Shown here piece after piece: positions 1 through 6,992 of a DNA stretch of 64,000 bases (its first letter is position 1; each line of letters starts with the position of its first letter). The notes beneath the pieces are model-generated. The model was given only the letters and a program-made list of their open reading frames with translations. It was not told the DNA's origin and made no database searches. The stretch comes from Curtobacterium sp. 'Ferrero'. GTDB lineage: Bacteria; Actinomycetota; Actinomycetes; Actinomycetales; Microbacteriaceae. Location: contig NZ_NXIA01000015.1 of NCBI RefSeq assembly GCF_002412165.1, positions 28,818 to 92,817 of the forward strand. The letters run 5' to 3'. The translations under genes and the position numbers were made by a program.

Positions 1-6
1 TCCCGC

Positions 7-396
7 ATGAGCTACGGACAGCAGCCCGGCGGCCCCGGGTACCCGCCGCAGTACCAGCCCCCGCAGCCGATGAGCCCGGAGGACCAGCGGCTCTGGGCGA
101 CGCTGACCCACATCGGCGGGATCTTCTTCAACTTCATCGCTCCGCTGGTCGCCTACCTCGTCCTGCGCGACCGCGGCCAGTTCGTCCGCGAGCACACCCG
201 GGTCGCGCTCAACTTCCACATCACGATGGCGATCGCCTACTTCGTCGGGACGCTGACCTCGTGGCTCGGGATCGGGCTGCTCATCCTCCTGGCGACGGGC
301 GTGTTGTCCGTCGTGTTCGGGATCATGGCCGCCGTCGCTGCGAACCAGGGGCGCTTCTACAAGTACCCGCTCGCGATCGAGTTCATCAAGCAGTAG
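7..396 (+). CDS. DUF4870 domain-containing small membrane protein
   Basis: A 129-residue protein. Residues 1-25 are rich in Gly, Pro, Gln and Tyr (GYPPQYQPPQP), a disordered N-terminal tail typical of actinobacterial DUF4870 proteins. From about residue 26 the family core follows: RLWATLTHIGGI, then three hydrophobic segments with the conserved VREHTRVALNFHITM stretch between the first and second. It is probably an integral membrane protein of unknown function. The start at base 7 is so close to the window edge that an upstream start cannot be excluded, and no ribosome binding site is visible. The gene converges on hemW with a 23-bp gap. The family assignment is firm; the cellular role is unknown. 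Confidence 0.85.
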   Translation: MSYGQQPGGPGYPPQYQPPQPMSPEDQRLWATLTHIGGIFFNFIAPLVAYLVLRDRGQFVREHTRVALNFHITMAIAYFVGTLTSWLGIGLLILLATGVLSVVFGIMAAVAANQGRFYKYPLAIEFIKQ

Positions 397-419
397 CGGG
401 GCGCCCGCCAGCCGACGAC

Positions 420-1664
420 TCAGTCGAGCAGCTCGCGGACGACCGCATCCGCGAGCAGCCGGCCCTGCCGGGTCAACTCGACCCGGCCCCGCACCGCGGC
501 CGGACCGTCCACGAGACCACGTGCGATGAGCCCCGCGACCCGGCCACGGGCCTCCCGGCGGAGCTCCGAGGTGGCGAGTTCACCGCGCACGCGCGCCGCG
601 AGGAGCACGCGCTCGACGTACCGGGTGTCGTCGTCGAGGGTCTCGCGACCCGCGGCCGGCGACTCCCCCGCCAGCACCCGGTTCGCGTACGCGGCCGGGT
701 GCTTGACGTTCCACCAGCGGGTGCCGGCGACCGCGGAGTGCGCGCCCGGACCGACACCCCACCAGTCGTGGCCCTTCCAGTACGACAGGTTGTGCCGGCT
801 GGCGTGCTCCGCCGTGCCGCCGTCCGGACCGGTCCGTGCCCAGTTCGACACCTCGTACCACGAGTACCCGGCGGCGCCGAGGACGTCGTCGGCCAGCTCG
901 TACATGTCGGCGGCGAGGTCGTCGTCGGGCGCGGGCAGGTCGCCGCGCGCGACCATGCGTCCCATCGCGGTGCCCTCCTCGACGATGAGCGAGTACGCCG
1001 ACACGTGGTCGGGCGCGCACGCGATCGCGGCGTCGAGCGAGCTGCGCCAGTCGTCGAGGGACTCACCCGGCGTCGAGTAGATGAGGTCGAGGGACACGTC
1101 GAGCCCCTGCTGCTTGGCGAGGTCCACCACGACGGGGACGCGCTCGGGGTCGTGCGTGCGGTCGAGTGTGGCCAGGACGTGCGGGACGGCGGACTGCATG
1201 CCGTAGCTCATCCGGGTGAAGCCGCCGCGCCGGAGGGTCGCGATCGCGTCGGCGTCGACCGAGTCCGGGTTCGCCTCGGTCGTGACCTCGGCCCCGGGGA
1301 GGATCCCCCACGTGTCGTCGATCGCACGGAGGATCATCACGAGGTCCTCCGCGGGCAGCATCGTCGGGGTCCCGCCGCCGAAGAACACGGTGGACACCGG
1401 GCGGCGCGGCACGCCCGAGCGGTCGAGCACCTCGGCGGCGAACCGGATCTCCTGCACCGCGTGGCCGGCGTAGTCGTCGCGGCGGACCCCGCGGAGCTCG
1501 GACGCCGTGTAGGTGTTGAAGTCGCAGTAGCCGCAGCGCACCCGGCAGAACGGCACGTGGACGTAGACGCCGAACGGGACCTCGCCCGCGCCGGGGCCCG
1601 GGACTACCAGGCCGTCCGACGGTGCGGGATCGGCGATCGGGAGAGCACTCGGCATGGACTCCAT
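420..1664 (-). CDS. hemW: Radical SAM heme chaperone HemW (coproporphyrinogen III oxidase-like)
   Basis: A 414-residue radical SAM protein of the HemW family, which binds heme and delivers it to target proteins; it was formerly annotated as oxygen-independent coproporphyrinogen III oxidase. The [4Fe-4S] cluster motif C-x3-C-x2-C is at Cys40, Cys44 and Cys47 (PFCRVRCGYCDF), with the SAM-binding FFGGGTPTML near residue 95. The C-terminal third has the HemW_C-like winged-helix region. HemW proteins have the CxxxCxxC arrangement but lack the N-terminal substrate elements of true HemN. The start is either base 1664 or base 1655 (three codons later); neither has a good ribosome binding site. It lies in the usual neighbourhood with lepA, though other genes have been inserted between them. 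Length is normal for the family. Confidence 0.93.
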   Translation of the reverse strand: MESMPSALPIADPAPSDGLVVPGPGAGEVPFGVYVHVPFCRVRCGYCDFNTYTASELRGVRRDDYAGHAVQEIRFAAEVLDRSGVPRRPVSTVFFGGGTPTMLPAEDLVMILRAIDDTWGILPGAEVTTEANPDSVDADAIATLRRGGFTRMSYGMQSAVPHVLATLDRTHDPERVPVVVDLAKQQGLDVSLDLIYSTPGESLDDWRSSLDAAIACAPDHVSAYSLIVEEGTAMGRMVARGDLPAPDDDLAADMYELADDVLGAAGYSWYEVSNWARTGPDGGTAEHASRHNLSYWKGHDWWGVGPGAHSAVAGTRWWNVKHPAAYANRVLAGESPAAGRETLDDDTRYVERVLLAARVRGELATSELRREARGRVAGLIARGLVDGPAAVRGRVELTRQGRLLADAVVRELLD

Positions 1665-1683
1665 TGTCGGTCATGATGGAGGC
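1665..1683. promoter_or_regulatory. Divergent start region between hemW and HAD gene
   Basis: Only 19 bp separate the outermost hemW start (1664) from the HAD start (1684). The segment around 1671-1678 reads CATGATGG on plus and CCATCATG on minus, so each strand has a -10-like hexamer (CATGAT or CATCAT) 6-8 bases before its start codon. That spacing is what leaderless actinobacterial mRNAs show. No clear -35 was found for either. This is inferred from spacing and weak consensus only. Confidence 0.3.
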
Positions 1684-2385
1684 ATGGAGCACCACACCGT
1701 CCCCACCACGGTGCTGTGGGACATCGACGGCACCCTCGTGATGAACGCCTCGTCACCGGGGAACCTGTACCACCTCGCCCTGGAGCGCGCCGTCGGTCGC
1801 GACCTCGCGCTGCGGGTCGGACACCAGCACGGTCGGACCGACGCGGGGCTCATCGCCGAGCACGTCCGCGCGCACGACTTCGACGACGCGCTCATCCCCA
1901 CCGTCTCGGCGCACCTCCGGGACCTCACCGACGAGCGCTCCCGTGCCGGCGACCACCGGCGTCCCGCCCCCGGCGCACGCGAGCTCGTCCAGCGCTTCGC
2001 GACCCTCGGGTGGCGCAACGGCCTGCTGACCGGCAACTCCGAGCACCGCGCGCGCGTGAAGCTCCGCGGCGCCGGCTTCGACCTCGAGGCGTTCGACTGG
2101 GTGCACTCGTTCTTCGGCGACGAGGAGGTCGACCGCGCGGGTGTCACCGGGCGGGCCGCGTCCGCGCTCGCGGGCGAACGGGCCGTGATCGTCGGCGACA
2201 CCCCCCGGGACGGCGAGGCCGCGGACGCCGCCGGCATCCCGTTCCTCGCCGTCGCGACCGGCGTCTACGACGTCGAGGCGCTCCGGTCGACGAGTGCGGT
2301 CGCCGTGGCGCGGGACCTGGTGCAGGACGTGCAGCTCGTCGAGGAGGCGATCGCCGCACTGCCCGCGCTCCGGCCCACCCGGTGA
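1684..2385 (+). CDS. HAD-superfamily hydrolase (phosphoglycolate phosphatase-like)
   Basis: A 233-residue haloacid dehalogenase-type phosphatase. Motif I is WDIDGTL with nucleophile Asp13 and acid/base Asp15. Motif II is LLTGNS near residue 117, the Lys of motif III is in the following RVKLRGAGF segment, and motif IV is VGDTPRDG with Asp172. The alpha-helical cap between motifs I and II (residues 20-100) places it with subfamily IA enzymes such as phosphoglycolate phosphatase and beta-phosphoglucomutase-like proteins. The substrate cannot be told from sequence. The frame is open from 1654, but Met at 1684 precedes the conserved core and gives a normal N-terminus. Its stop codon sits inside the first unit of a 20-bp tandem array. 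Confidence 0.85.
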   Translation: MEHHTVPTTVLWDIDGTLVMNASSPGNLYHLALERAVGRDLALRVGHQHGRTDAGLIAEHVRAHDFDDALIPTVSAHLRDLTDERSRAGDHRRPAPGARELVQRFATLGWRNGLLTGNSEHRARVKLRGAGFDLEAFDWVHSFFGDEEVDRAGVTGRAASALAGERAVIVGDTPRDGEAADAAGIPFLAVATGVYDVEALRSTSAVAVARDLVQDVQLVEEAIAALPALRPTR

Positions 2386-2520
2386 CGACGGTGCCCGCCC
2401 GGTGACGACGGTGCCCGCCCGGTGACGACGGTGCCCGCCCGGTGACGACGGTGCCCGCCCGGTGACGACGGCGGCCGCCGGGTGACGACTGCGCCCGCCC
2501 GGTGACGACGGCGCCCGGCC
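2381..2520. repeat. 20-bp tandem repeat, seven units
   Basis: Seven head-to-tail units of exactly 20 bp fill 2381-2520. Units 1-4 are identical (GGTGACGACGGTGCCCGCCC). Units 5, 6 and 7 keep the GGTGACGAC start and diverge in the last ten bases. The TGA stop of the HAD gene (2383-2385) is part of unit 1. The array lies between the converging HAD and dctA genes, with 45 further bases before the dctA stop. There is no spacer between units, so it is not CRISPR. It is minisatellite-like, and the identical units suggest recent expansion from the gene side. Confidence 0.95.
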
Positions 2521-2565
2521 GACCGGGGTGGTCGACCGGGCGACACCGACGTCGCGACGGCGGGC

Positions 2566-4029
2566 TCAGCTCGAGACGGCCTGACGCTCACGCTCCGCGG
2601 ACGTCTGAGCCGAGCCGGGGACCGGTCCGTCCGCCGCGGGGACCGCGCTGGCCGCCGCGGGGACCGCCCCGGACGACGCCGTCGGCACCGGTGCGACGTC
2701 GTGCCCCTGCACCGACGACTCGTCGAACGGCAGCTCGCCCCGCAGCACCCGACGCGCACGCTCGGCGTCGAACTGCCGGGTCCAGCGCCCGACGAGCACC
2801 GTCGCCACGGCGTTGCCCGTGAAGTTCGTCAGCGCCCGACCCTCGGACATGAAGCGGTCCACGCCGACGATCACCCCGACGCCGTTCACCAGGTCCGGCC
2901 GGTACGCCTGCAGCCCGCCAGCGAGGGTCGCCAGGCCTGCACCGCTCACGCCCGCGGCGCCCTTCGAGGCGATCACCATGAACACGAGGAGCCCGATCTG
3001 CTCCCCCACGCTCATCGGCTGGCCCATGCCGTTCGCGATGAACAGCGACGCCATCGTCAGGTAGATCGCGGTGCCGTCGAGGTTGAACGAGTACCCGGTC
3101 GGCACGGTGATGCCGACGACGGGCTTCGCGACCCCCAGGTGCTCCATCTTCGCGATGAGCCGCGGCAGCGCCGACTCCGACGACGAGGTCCCGACGATGA
3201 GCAGGTACTCCTTGCCGAGGTACCGCATGAGGCTCAGCACGTTGATCCGCGCGACCGCCCACAGCAGCGCGCCGAGCACGACCACGATGAAGAGCACGCA
3301 CGTGACGTAGAACGCGACCATGAGCAGCCCGAGGCTCGCGATCGCTCCGGCACCGGTCGCCCCGACGACCGCGGCCATGGCACCGAACGCACCGACCGGA
3401 GCCACCCACAGCACCATGCCGAGGATCCGGAACACGACCTCCTGGAGCTTGCGGACCACCCGCATGACGGGCTCCCCCGACGGGCCCATGCGCTGCAGCA
3501 CGAACCCGACGAGCAGGGCGACGAACAGCACCTGCAGCACGCTGCCCTCGGTGAACGCGGAGAACAGGCTCGTGGGGATGATGCCGAGCACGAAGTCGTG
3601 CGTGGAGGTGGCCTCGCCCGCCGCCTGGTACGTGGCGGAGCGCATGTCGAGGTGGTCGCCCGGGTGGACGACGTTGCCGACGACGAGCCCGATCGCGAGC
3701 GCGACGGTGGACATCACGAGGAAGTACCCGAGCGCGAGCCCGCCGATCTTGCCGACCGTGGCCGCCTTGGCGATCGAGCCGACACCGACCACGATCGTGC
3801 AGAAGATGATGGGCGCGATCATCATGTGGATGAGCGCCACGAACCCGTCGCCGAGCGGCTTGAGGGTCTGGGCGAACGCGGGGAACGCCAGGCCGACGAG
3901 GGCGCCGAGCACGACGGCCGCGATGACCGACAGGTAGAGCCAGGTGTGCGGTGCCGGTCGTCGGCGCGCCGAGCCCGGACGCCGGGGAGTGTCGGCGAGA
4001 CCGGCTCGGTCGGAACGGTCGAGAGCCAT
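2566..4029 (-). CDS. dctA: Dicarboxylate/amino acid:cation symporter (DctA/GltP family)
   Basis: A 487-residue transporter of the DAACS family (TC 2.A.23), which imports C4-dicarboxylates or acidic amino acids with protons or sodium. Conserved elements include the serine-rich re-entrant loop GTSSSESALPRLIAKME, the substrate-site segment GYSFNLDGTAIYLT, and eight or more hydrophobic segments. The C-terminal 60 residues are Ala/Pro-rich. The frame is open up to 4122, but the start at 4029 has an excellent AAGGAGG seven bases upstream. It is transcribed divergently from a CitA/DcuS-type sensor kinase and regulator, the standard arrangement for C4-dicarboxylate or citrate uptake control. The dctA symbol is given by family and context; glutamate or aspartate transport remains possible. 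Confidence 0.88.
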   Translation of the reverse strand: MALDRSDRAGLADTPRRPGSARRRPAPHTWLYLSVIAAVVLGALVGLAFPAFAQTLKPLGDGFVALIHMMIAPIIFCTIVVGVGSIAKAATVGKIGGLALGYFLVMSTVALAIGLVVGNVVHPGDHLDMRSATYQAAGEATSTHDFVLGIIPTSLFSAFTEGSVLQVLFVALLVGFVLQRMGPSGEPVMRVVRKLQEVVFRILGMVLWVAPVGAFGAMAAVVGATGAGAIASLGLLMVAFYVTCVLFIVVVLGALLWAVARINVLSLMRYLGKEYLLIVGTSSSESALPRLIAKMEHLGVAKPVVGITVPTGYSFNLDGTAIYLTMASLFIANGMGQPMSVGEQIGLLVFMVIASKGAAGVSGAGLATLAGGLQAYRPDLVNGVGVIVGVDRFMSEGRALTNFTGNAVATVLVGRWTRQFDAERARRVLRGELPFDESSVQGHDVAPVPTASSGAVPAAASAVPAADGPVPGSAQTSAERERQAVSS

Positions 4030-4139
4030 CGGTGCCTCCTTCGGGGACGTCGTCGTCCGGTCGTCAGCATCCCGTCCGTGCCGCGGAGCGCGCGACTTGT
4101 GGTCGAATTGGTCGCACGACACCGACGTCCGGAGGAACC
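4030..4139. promoter_or_regulatory. Divergent regulatory region, dctA / sensor kinase
   Basis: A 110-bp region between the two start codons. It must hold the control sites of both transcription units and is the natural target of the response regulator encoded at 5570. It contains the 14-mer TTGGTCGCACGACA at 4108-4121, which recurs exactly at 39363-39376 as the end of an 85-bp repeat element. It also has GGTCGAATTGGTCG at 4101-4114, a direct repeat of GGTCG with 9-bp spacing. No convincing -35/-10 pair was found on either strand. Confidence 0.5.
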
Positions 4140-5573
4140 ATGCAGGCGAGCCGCAGCAGCACGGCAGCGCGGGTGTTCCTCGTCGTCACCGCCGGCGTCG
4201 TCCTCGTGACGGCGCTGCTCGCCGTCCTGCTCGTCCTCGACGCGCGCCGCGCGGCGGAGTCCGGCGCGACCGACGTGACCCGGGCCGTCGCCACGGGGTT
4301 GGCGGCCGACCCACGGACCGTCGCGGCCCTGCAGGAGGACCGCAGCCGTGCCTCCCGGCTGCTGCAACCCGTCGCGACGCGGGCCGAACGGACCAGCGGC
4401 GCCGCGTTCGTGACGATCATGACGCCGGACGGCGTGCGGGTGACGCACCCCGACCCGGCCGAGGTGGGGCGTCACTACATCGGGACCGTCCCCGACACGC
4501 CACGCGTCCTGACGGAGCGCACCACCGGCACGCTCGGTCCGTCGGTGCGGACCATCGTGCCCGTCCGCGACGGCGACCGTCTCGTCGGCTGGGTCGCGAC
4601 GGGCATCACCGTCGACCGGATCGGCGCGCAGGTCGGCGAGCGACTGCCGTTCGCGATCGCCGTGGCGCTCGCGGTGTTCCTGCTCGGCGTGGCGTCGGCG
4701 TTCCTGGCGCGCCGCACGACCCGCCGCGTGCTCGGCGACCTCCCGCCGGGCGCGGTGCGCGACGCGGTGGCGTCGGTCGAGTCGGTCCGCACCCTCGGCG
4801 AAGCCCTCCGGTCCCAGCAGCACGAGCACGCGAACCGCGTCCACACGGCGGTGACCCTCATCGAGCTCGACCGGAGTGACGAGGCGGTCACGCTCCTCAC
4901 CGAGGGTGCCCGGGACGCCCAGCACCTCGTCGACCACGTGCGTGGCGGTGACCCGACGGTGGCGGCGCTGCTGCTCGGCAAGGCCTCGCAGGCGGGCGAA
5001 CGCCACATCGGGTGGCAGGCCGAGATCGAACCGGACGTCCCGACGCCCGACGTCCGGCCCGTGGACCTCGTCGCCGTGGTCGGCAACCTCGTCGACAACG
5101 CGCTGGACGCCGCGGCGGACGGGTCCGCTCCGCGCTGGGTCCGGGTCGCGGTGCGCGGGCAGGGTGCGGACCGGTCGGGAGGCGCGGGCCGGGTCCTCGA
5201 GATCGGTCGCGATGCGGGTTCGGACCGGTCGGGAGGCGCGGGTGCGGACCGGTCGGGAGGCGCGGGTCGGGTCCTCGAGATCGAGGTCGCCGACAGCGGG
5301 GCCGGCATCGCCCCGGCGCACCGATCGCGCGTGTTCGAGCGCGGGTGGAGCACCAAGTCGGCCGCTGACGGCGGCGCCGTCGGGACCCCGCAGCACGCGG
5401 TGCCGACCGCCAGGCCGACGACCGCGGCCCCGGCGGTGACGGCGGCACCGTCGAGCCGGGGCATCGGGCTCGCGCTCGTGCGGTCCGTGGTCGACCAGGC
5501 CGGCGGCACCGTGACCGTGCACCACGACCCGACGCGGTTCGTGGTGCGGCTCCCCGCCGGGGACACCCCGTGA
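4140..5573 (+). CDS. Sensor histidine kinase, CitA/DcuS type, with insertions in the ATPase domain
   Basis: A 477-residue membrane sensor kinase. It has TM1 at about 8-36, an extracellular sensor domain at about 37-168 (the CitA/DcuS PAS-like ligand domain by position and by the phrases FVTIMTPDGVRVTHPDP and GWVATGITV), and TM2 at about 169-190. The phosphoacceptor region is QQHEHANRVH, with the candidate His228 or His230. The N box is GNLVDNALDAA (about 314-324), followed by ADSGAGI and RGIGLALV. Two things are odd. Only about 35 residues separate TM2 from the phosphoacceptor box, so the usual cytoplasmic PAS domain is missing. The ATPase domain also carries a duplicated GADRSGGAGRVLEI segment (about 342-380) and a roughly 30-residue Ala/Pro/Thr insert before RGIGLALV. 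The start at 4140 has GGAGG upstream. It overlaps the response regulator by four bases. Confidence 0.9.
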   Translation: MQASRSSTAARVFLVVTAGVVLVTALLAVLLVLDARRAAESGATDVTRAVATGLAADPRTVAALQEDRSRASRLLQPVATRAERTSGAAFVTIMTPDGVRVTHPDPAEVGRHYIGTVPDTPRVLTERTTGTLGPSVRTIVPVRDGDRLVGWVATGITVDRIGAQVGERLPFAIAVALAVFLLGVASAFLARRTTRRVLGDLPPGAVRDAVASVESVRTLGEALRSQQHEHANRVHTAVTLIELDRSDEAVTLLTEGARDAQHLVDHVRGGDPTVAALLLGKASQAGERHIGWQAEIEPDVPTPDVRPVDLVAVVGNLVDNALDAAADGSAPRWVRVAVRGQGADRSGGAGRVLEIGRDAGSDRSGGAGADRSGGAGRVLEIEVADSGAGIAPAHRSRVFERGWSTKSAADGGAVGTPQHAVPTARPTTAAPAVTAAPSSRGIGLALVRSVVDQAGGTVTVHHDPTRFVVRLPAGDTP

Positions 5574-6253
5574 TCGGGGTCATGCTCGTCGAGGACGACC
5601 CACTGACCCTCGAGCTGCACCGCACCCTCGTCGAACGGGTCGAGGGCTTCCGGGTGACCGCCGAGTGCACCTCGGCGCGCGAGGCCGTCACCGCGCTCCG
5701 CGACCCGGCCGTCATGGCCCGGGTCGACCTCGCCCTCGTCGACGTCACGCTGCCCGACGGATCGGGGCTCGACCTGGTCCGCGGGCTCCGAGCGACCGGA
5801 GCACGGGTCGACGTGTTCGCCGTGACCGCCGTCCACGACGCCGACACGGTCCGTCGGATGGCCGCACTCGGCGTCGCGCACTACCTCGTGAAGCCGTTCA
5901 CCGCCGGTGACCTGCGCGCCCGCCTCGAGCAGTACCGTGCCTACCACCGGCAGGCGACGGACACCGGGAGCCTGCCGACCCAGCACGAGATCGACGCGCT
6001 GTTCGGGGCGCTCCGACCGGTCAGCCGGACCTCGACGCCCAAGGGGCTGTCGCAGGAGACCCTCGACCTGGTGGCCCGCACCCTCCGGGCGGCCGACGGG
6101 CTGTCGGCCGCGGAGACGGGGACGCGGCTCGGGCTGTCCCGCGTGGTCGCCCGCCGGTACCTCGAGCACCTCGTCGGCGTGGGCGCGGCCGAGCGGGCGG
6201 CGCGGTACGGCACGCCCGGGCGGCCCGTGTCGGAGTACCGCTGGCGGAGCTGA
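5570..6253 (+). CDS. Response regulator, CitB/DcuR family
   Basis: A 227-residue response regulator and partner of the preceding kinase. The receiver domain (1-125) has acidic residues Asp9 and Asp10, phosphoacceptor Asp58 (LVDVTLPDGSG), the conserved Thr in VTAVHD, and Lys108 in LVKPFT. The C-terminal part (about 150-227) has SQETLDLVARTL and a helix-turn-helix (SAAETGTRLGLSRVVARRYLEHL), matching the DcuR/CitB output domain rather than OmpR or LuxR types. GTG is used as start, overlapping the kinase stop as GTGA, so the two are translationally coupled. By context it probably activates the divergent dicarboxylate symporter. Confidence 0.92.
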   Translation: MIGVMLVEDDPLTLELHRTLVERVEGFRVTAECTSAREAVTALRDPAVMARVDLALVDVTLPDGSGLDLVRGLRATGARVDVFAVTAVHDADTVRRMAALGVAHYLVKPFTAGDLRARLEQYRAYHRQATDTGSLPTQHEIDALFGALRPVSRTSTPKGLSQETLDLVARTLRAADGLSAAETGTRLGLSRVVARRYLEHLVGVGAAERAARYGTPGRPVSEYRWRS

Positions 6254-6260
6254 GGAGCCT

Positions 6261-6298
6261 CGGCTCGTCGCCCGTCGGTCGGCTCGTCGCCCGTCGGT
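6261..6298. repeat. 19-bp direct repeat, two exact units
   Basis: CGGCTCGTCGCCCGTCGGT occurs twice head to tail (6261-6279 and 6280-6298) in the 49-bp gap between the convergent response regulator and DUF1990 genes. It is a small example of the tandem duplication seen in several gaps of this window. Confidence 0.9.
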
Positions 6299-6302
6299 CG
6301 GG

Positions 6303-6950
6303 TCAGTCGCCGCGGAGCGCCGCCAGGTACTTCTCGGCCATCACCTTCTGCTGCCGGCGGAGCAGCGGCTCGACGAAGCGCCACCGGCGGCTCGACGGCT
6401 GCGAGAACTGACGGAGCTGCAGCCACACCGAACCGTCCGTCGTGCGTTCCACGACGAAGGACTCCTCGCCGGAGAGCGGGTGCCCCTCGAGCGTGCCGTA
6501 CGCGAAGCCCTTGCGGTCCGGTTCGTCGATGATCGACACCACCCGCACGGGCGCGTGCACGGTCTGCCCGAAGGCGTGCATCGTGAGGGTCGCGGTGGTG
6601 CCCGCGGTCAGCAGGGGCGTTCCGTCGGCCGCGAACTTCTCGACCTTGGGCGTCCCGATCGACGCCGGCGCGATCGGCACACCGTGCTCGTCGAAGGTCA
6701 CCGGGTTGTACCGGACCTCGTCGTCGTCGGGCTGGTCGTCCACCTGCACCCGGATGCCGCTGCGCTCCTGGATCTGCCACGTCAGCGCCTGGGTCACGGC
6801 GGTCTCGAAGCGGGCGTCGCCGTGGCCGATGCGCGCACGGGACTCCGACGGGGTGAACCCCTCCGGCGGGTACGTCATGAGGTCCGGTGCCTGGGTCGCG
6901 CCCACGGCTCCGTACGTCAGGGCGGTCCGGTAGTAGCCGCGGGAACTCAT
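6303..6950 (-). CDS. DUF1990 family protein
   Basis: A 215-residue protein of the DUF1990 family (Pfam PF09348 by memory). Typical features are the early Tyr/Thr-rich segment RGYYRTALTYGAVGAT, the RIGHGDARFETA stretch, and near the C-terminus AYGTLEGHPLSGEESFVVER followed by a Trp-containing strand. Proteins of this family are predicted beta-rich and soluble; they are common in actinobacteria and plants and have no established biochemical role. The start at 6950 has GGAG four bases upstream. It lies 42 bp downstream of the lepA stop on the same strand, so it may be co-transcribed with lepA. Family assignment is confident; function is unknown. Confidence 0.85.
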   Translation of the reverse strand: MSSRGYYRTALTYGAVGATQAPDLMTYPPEGFTPSESRARIGHGDARFETAVTQALTWQIQERSGIRVQVDDQPDDDEVRYNPVTFDEHGVPIAPASIGTPKVEKFAADGTPLLTAGTTATLTMHAFGQTVHAPVRVVSIIDEPDRKGFAYGTLEGHPLSGEESFVVERTTDGSVWLQLRQFSQPSSRRWRFVEPLLRRQQKVMAEKYLAALRGD

Positions 6951-6992
6951 GCGCTCCAGCCTACTTGCGGGCGCGATCCTCGGCGGACCGGC

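Noticed and set aside
2381..2520. CRISPR array
   Set aside because: Units of 20 bp follow one another without spacers, and no cas gene occurs in the window. The same holds for the 19-, 22-, 34- and 36-bp arrays.
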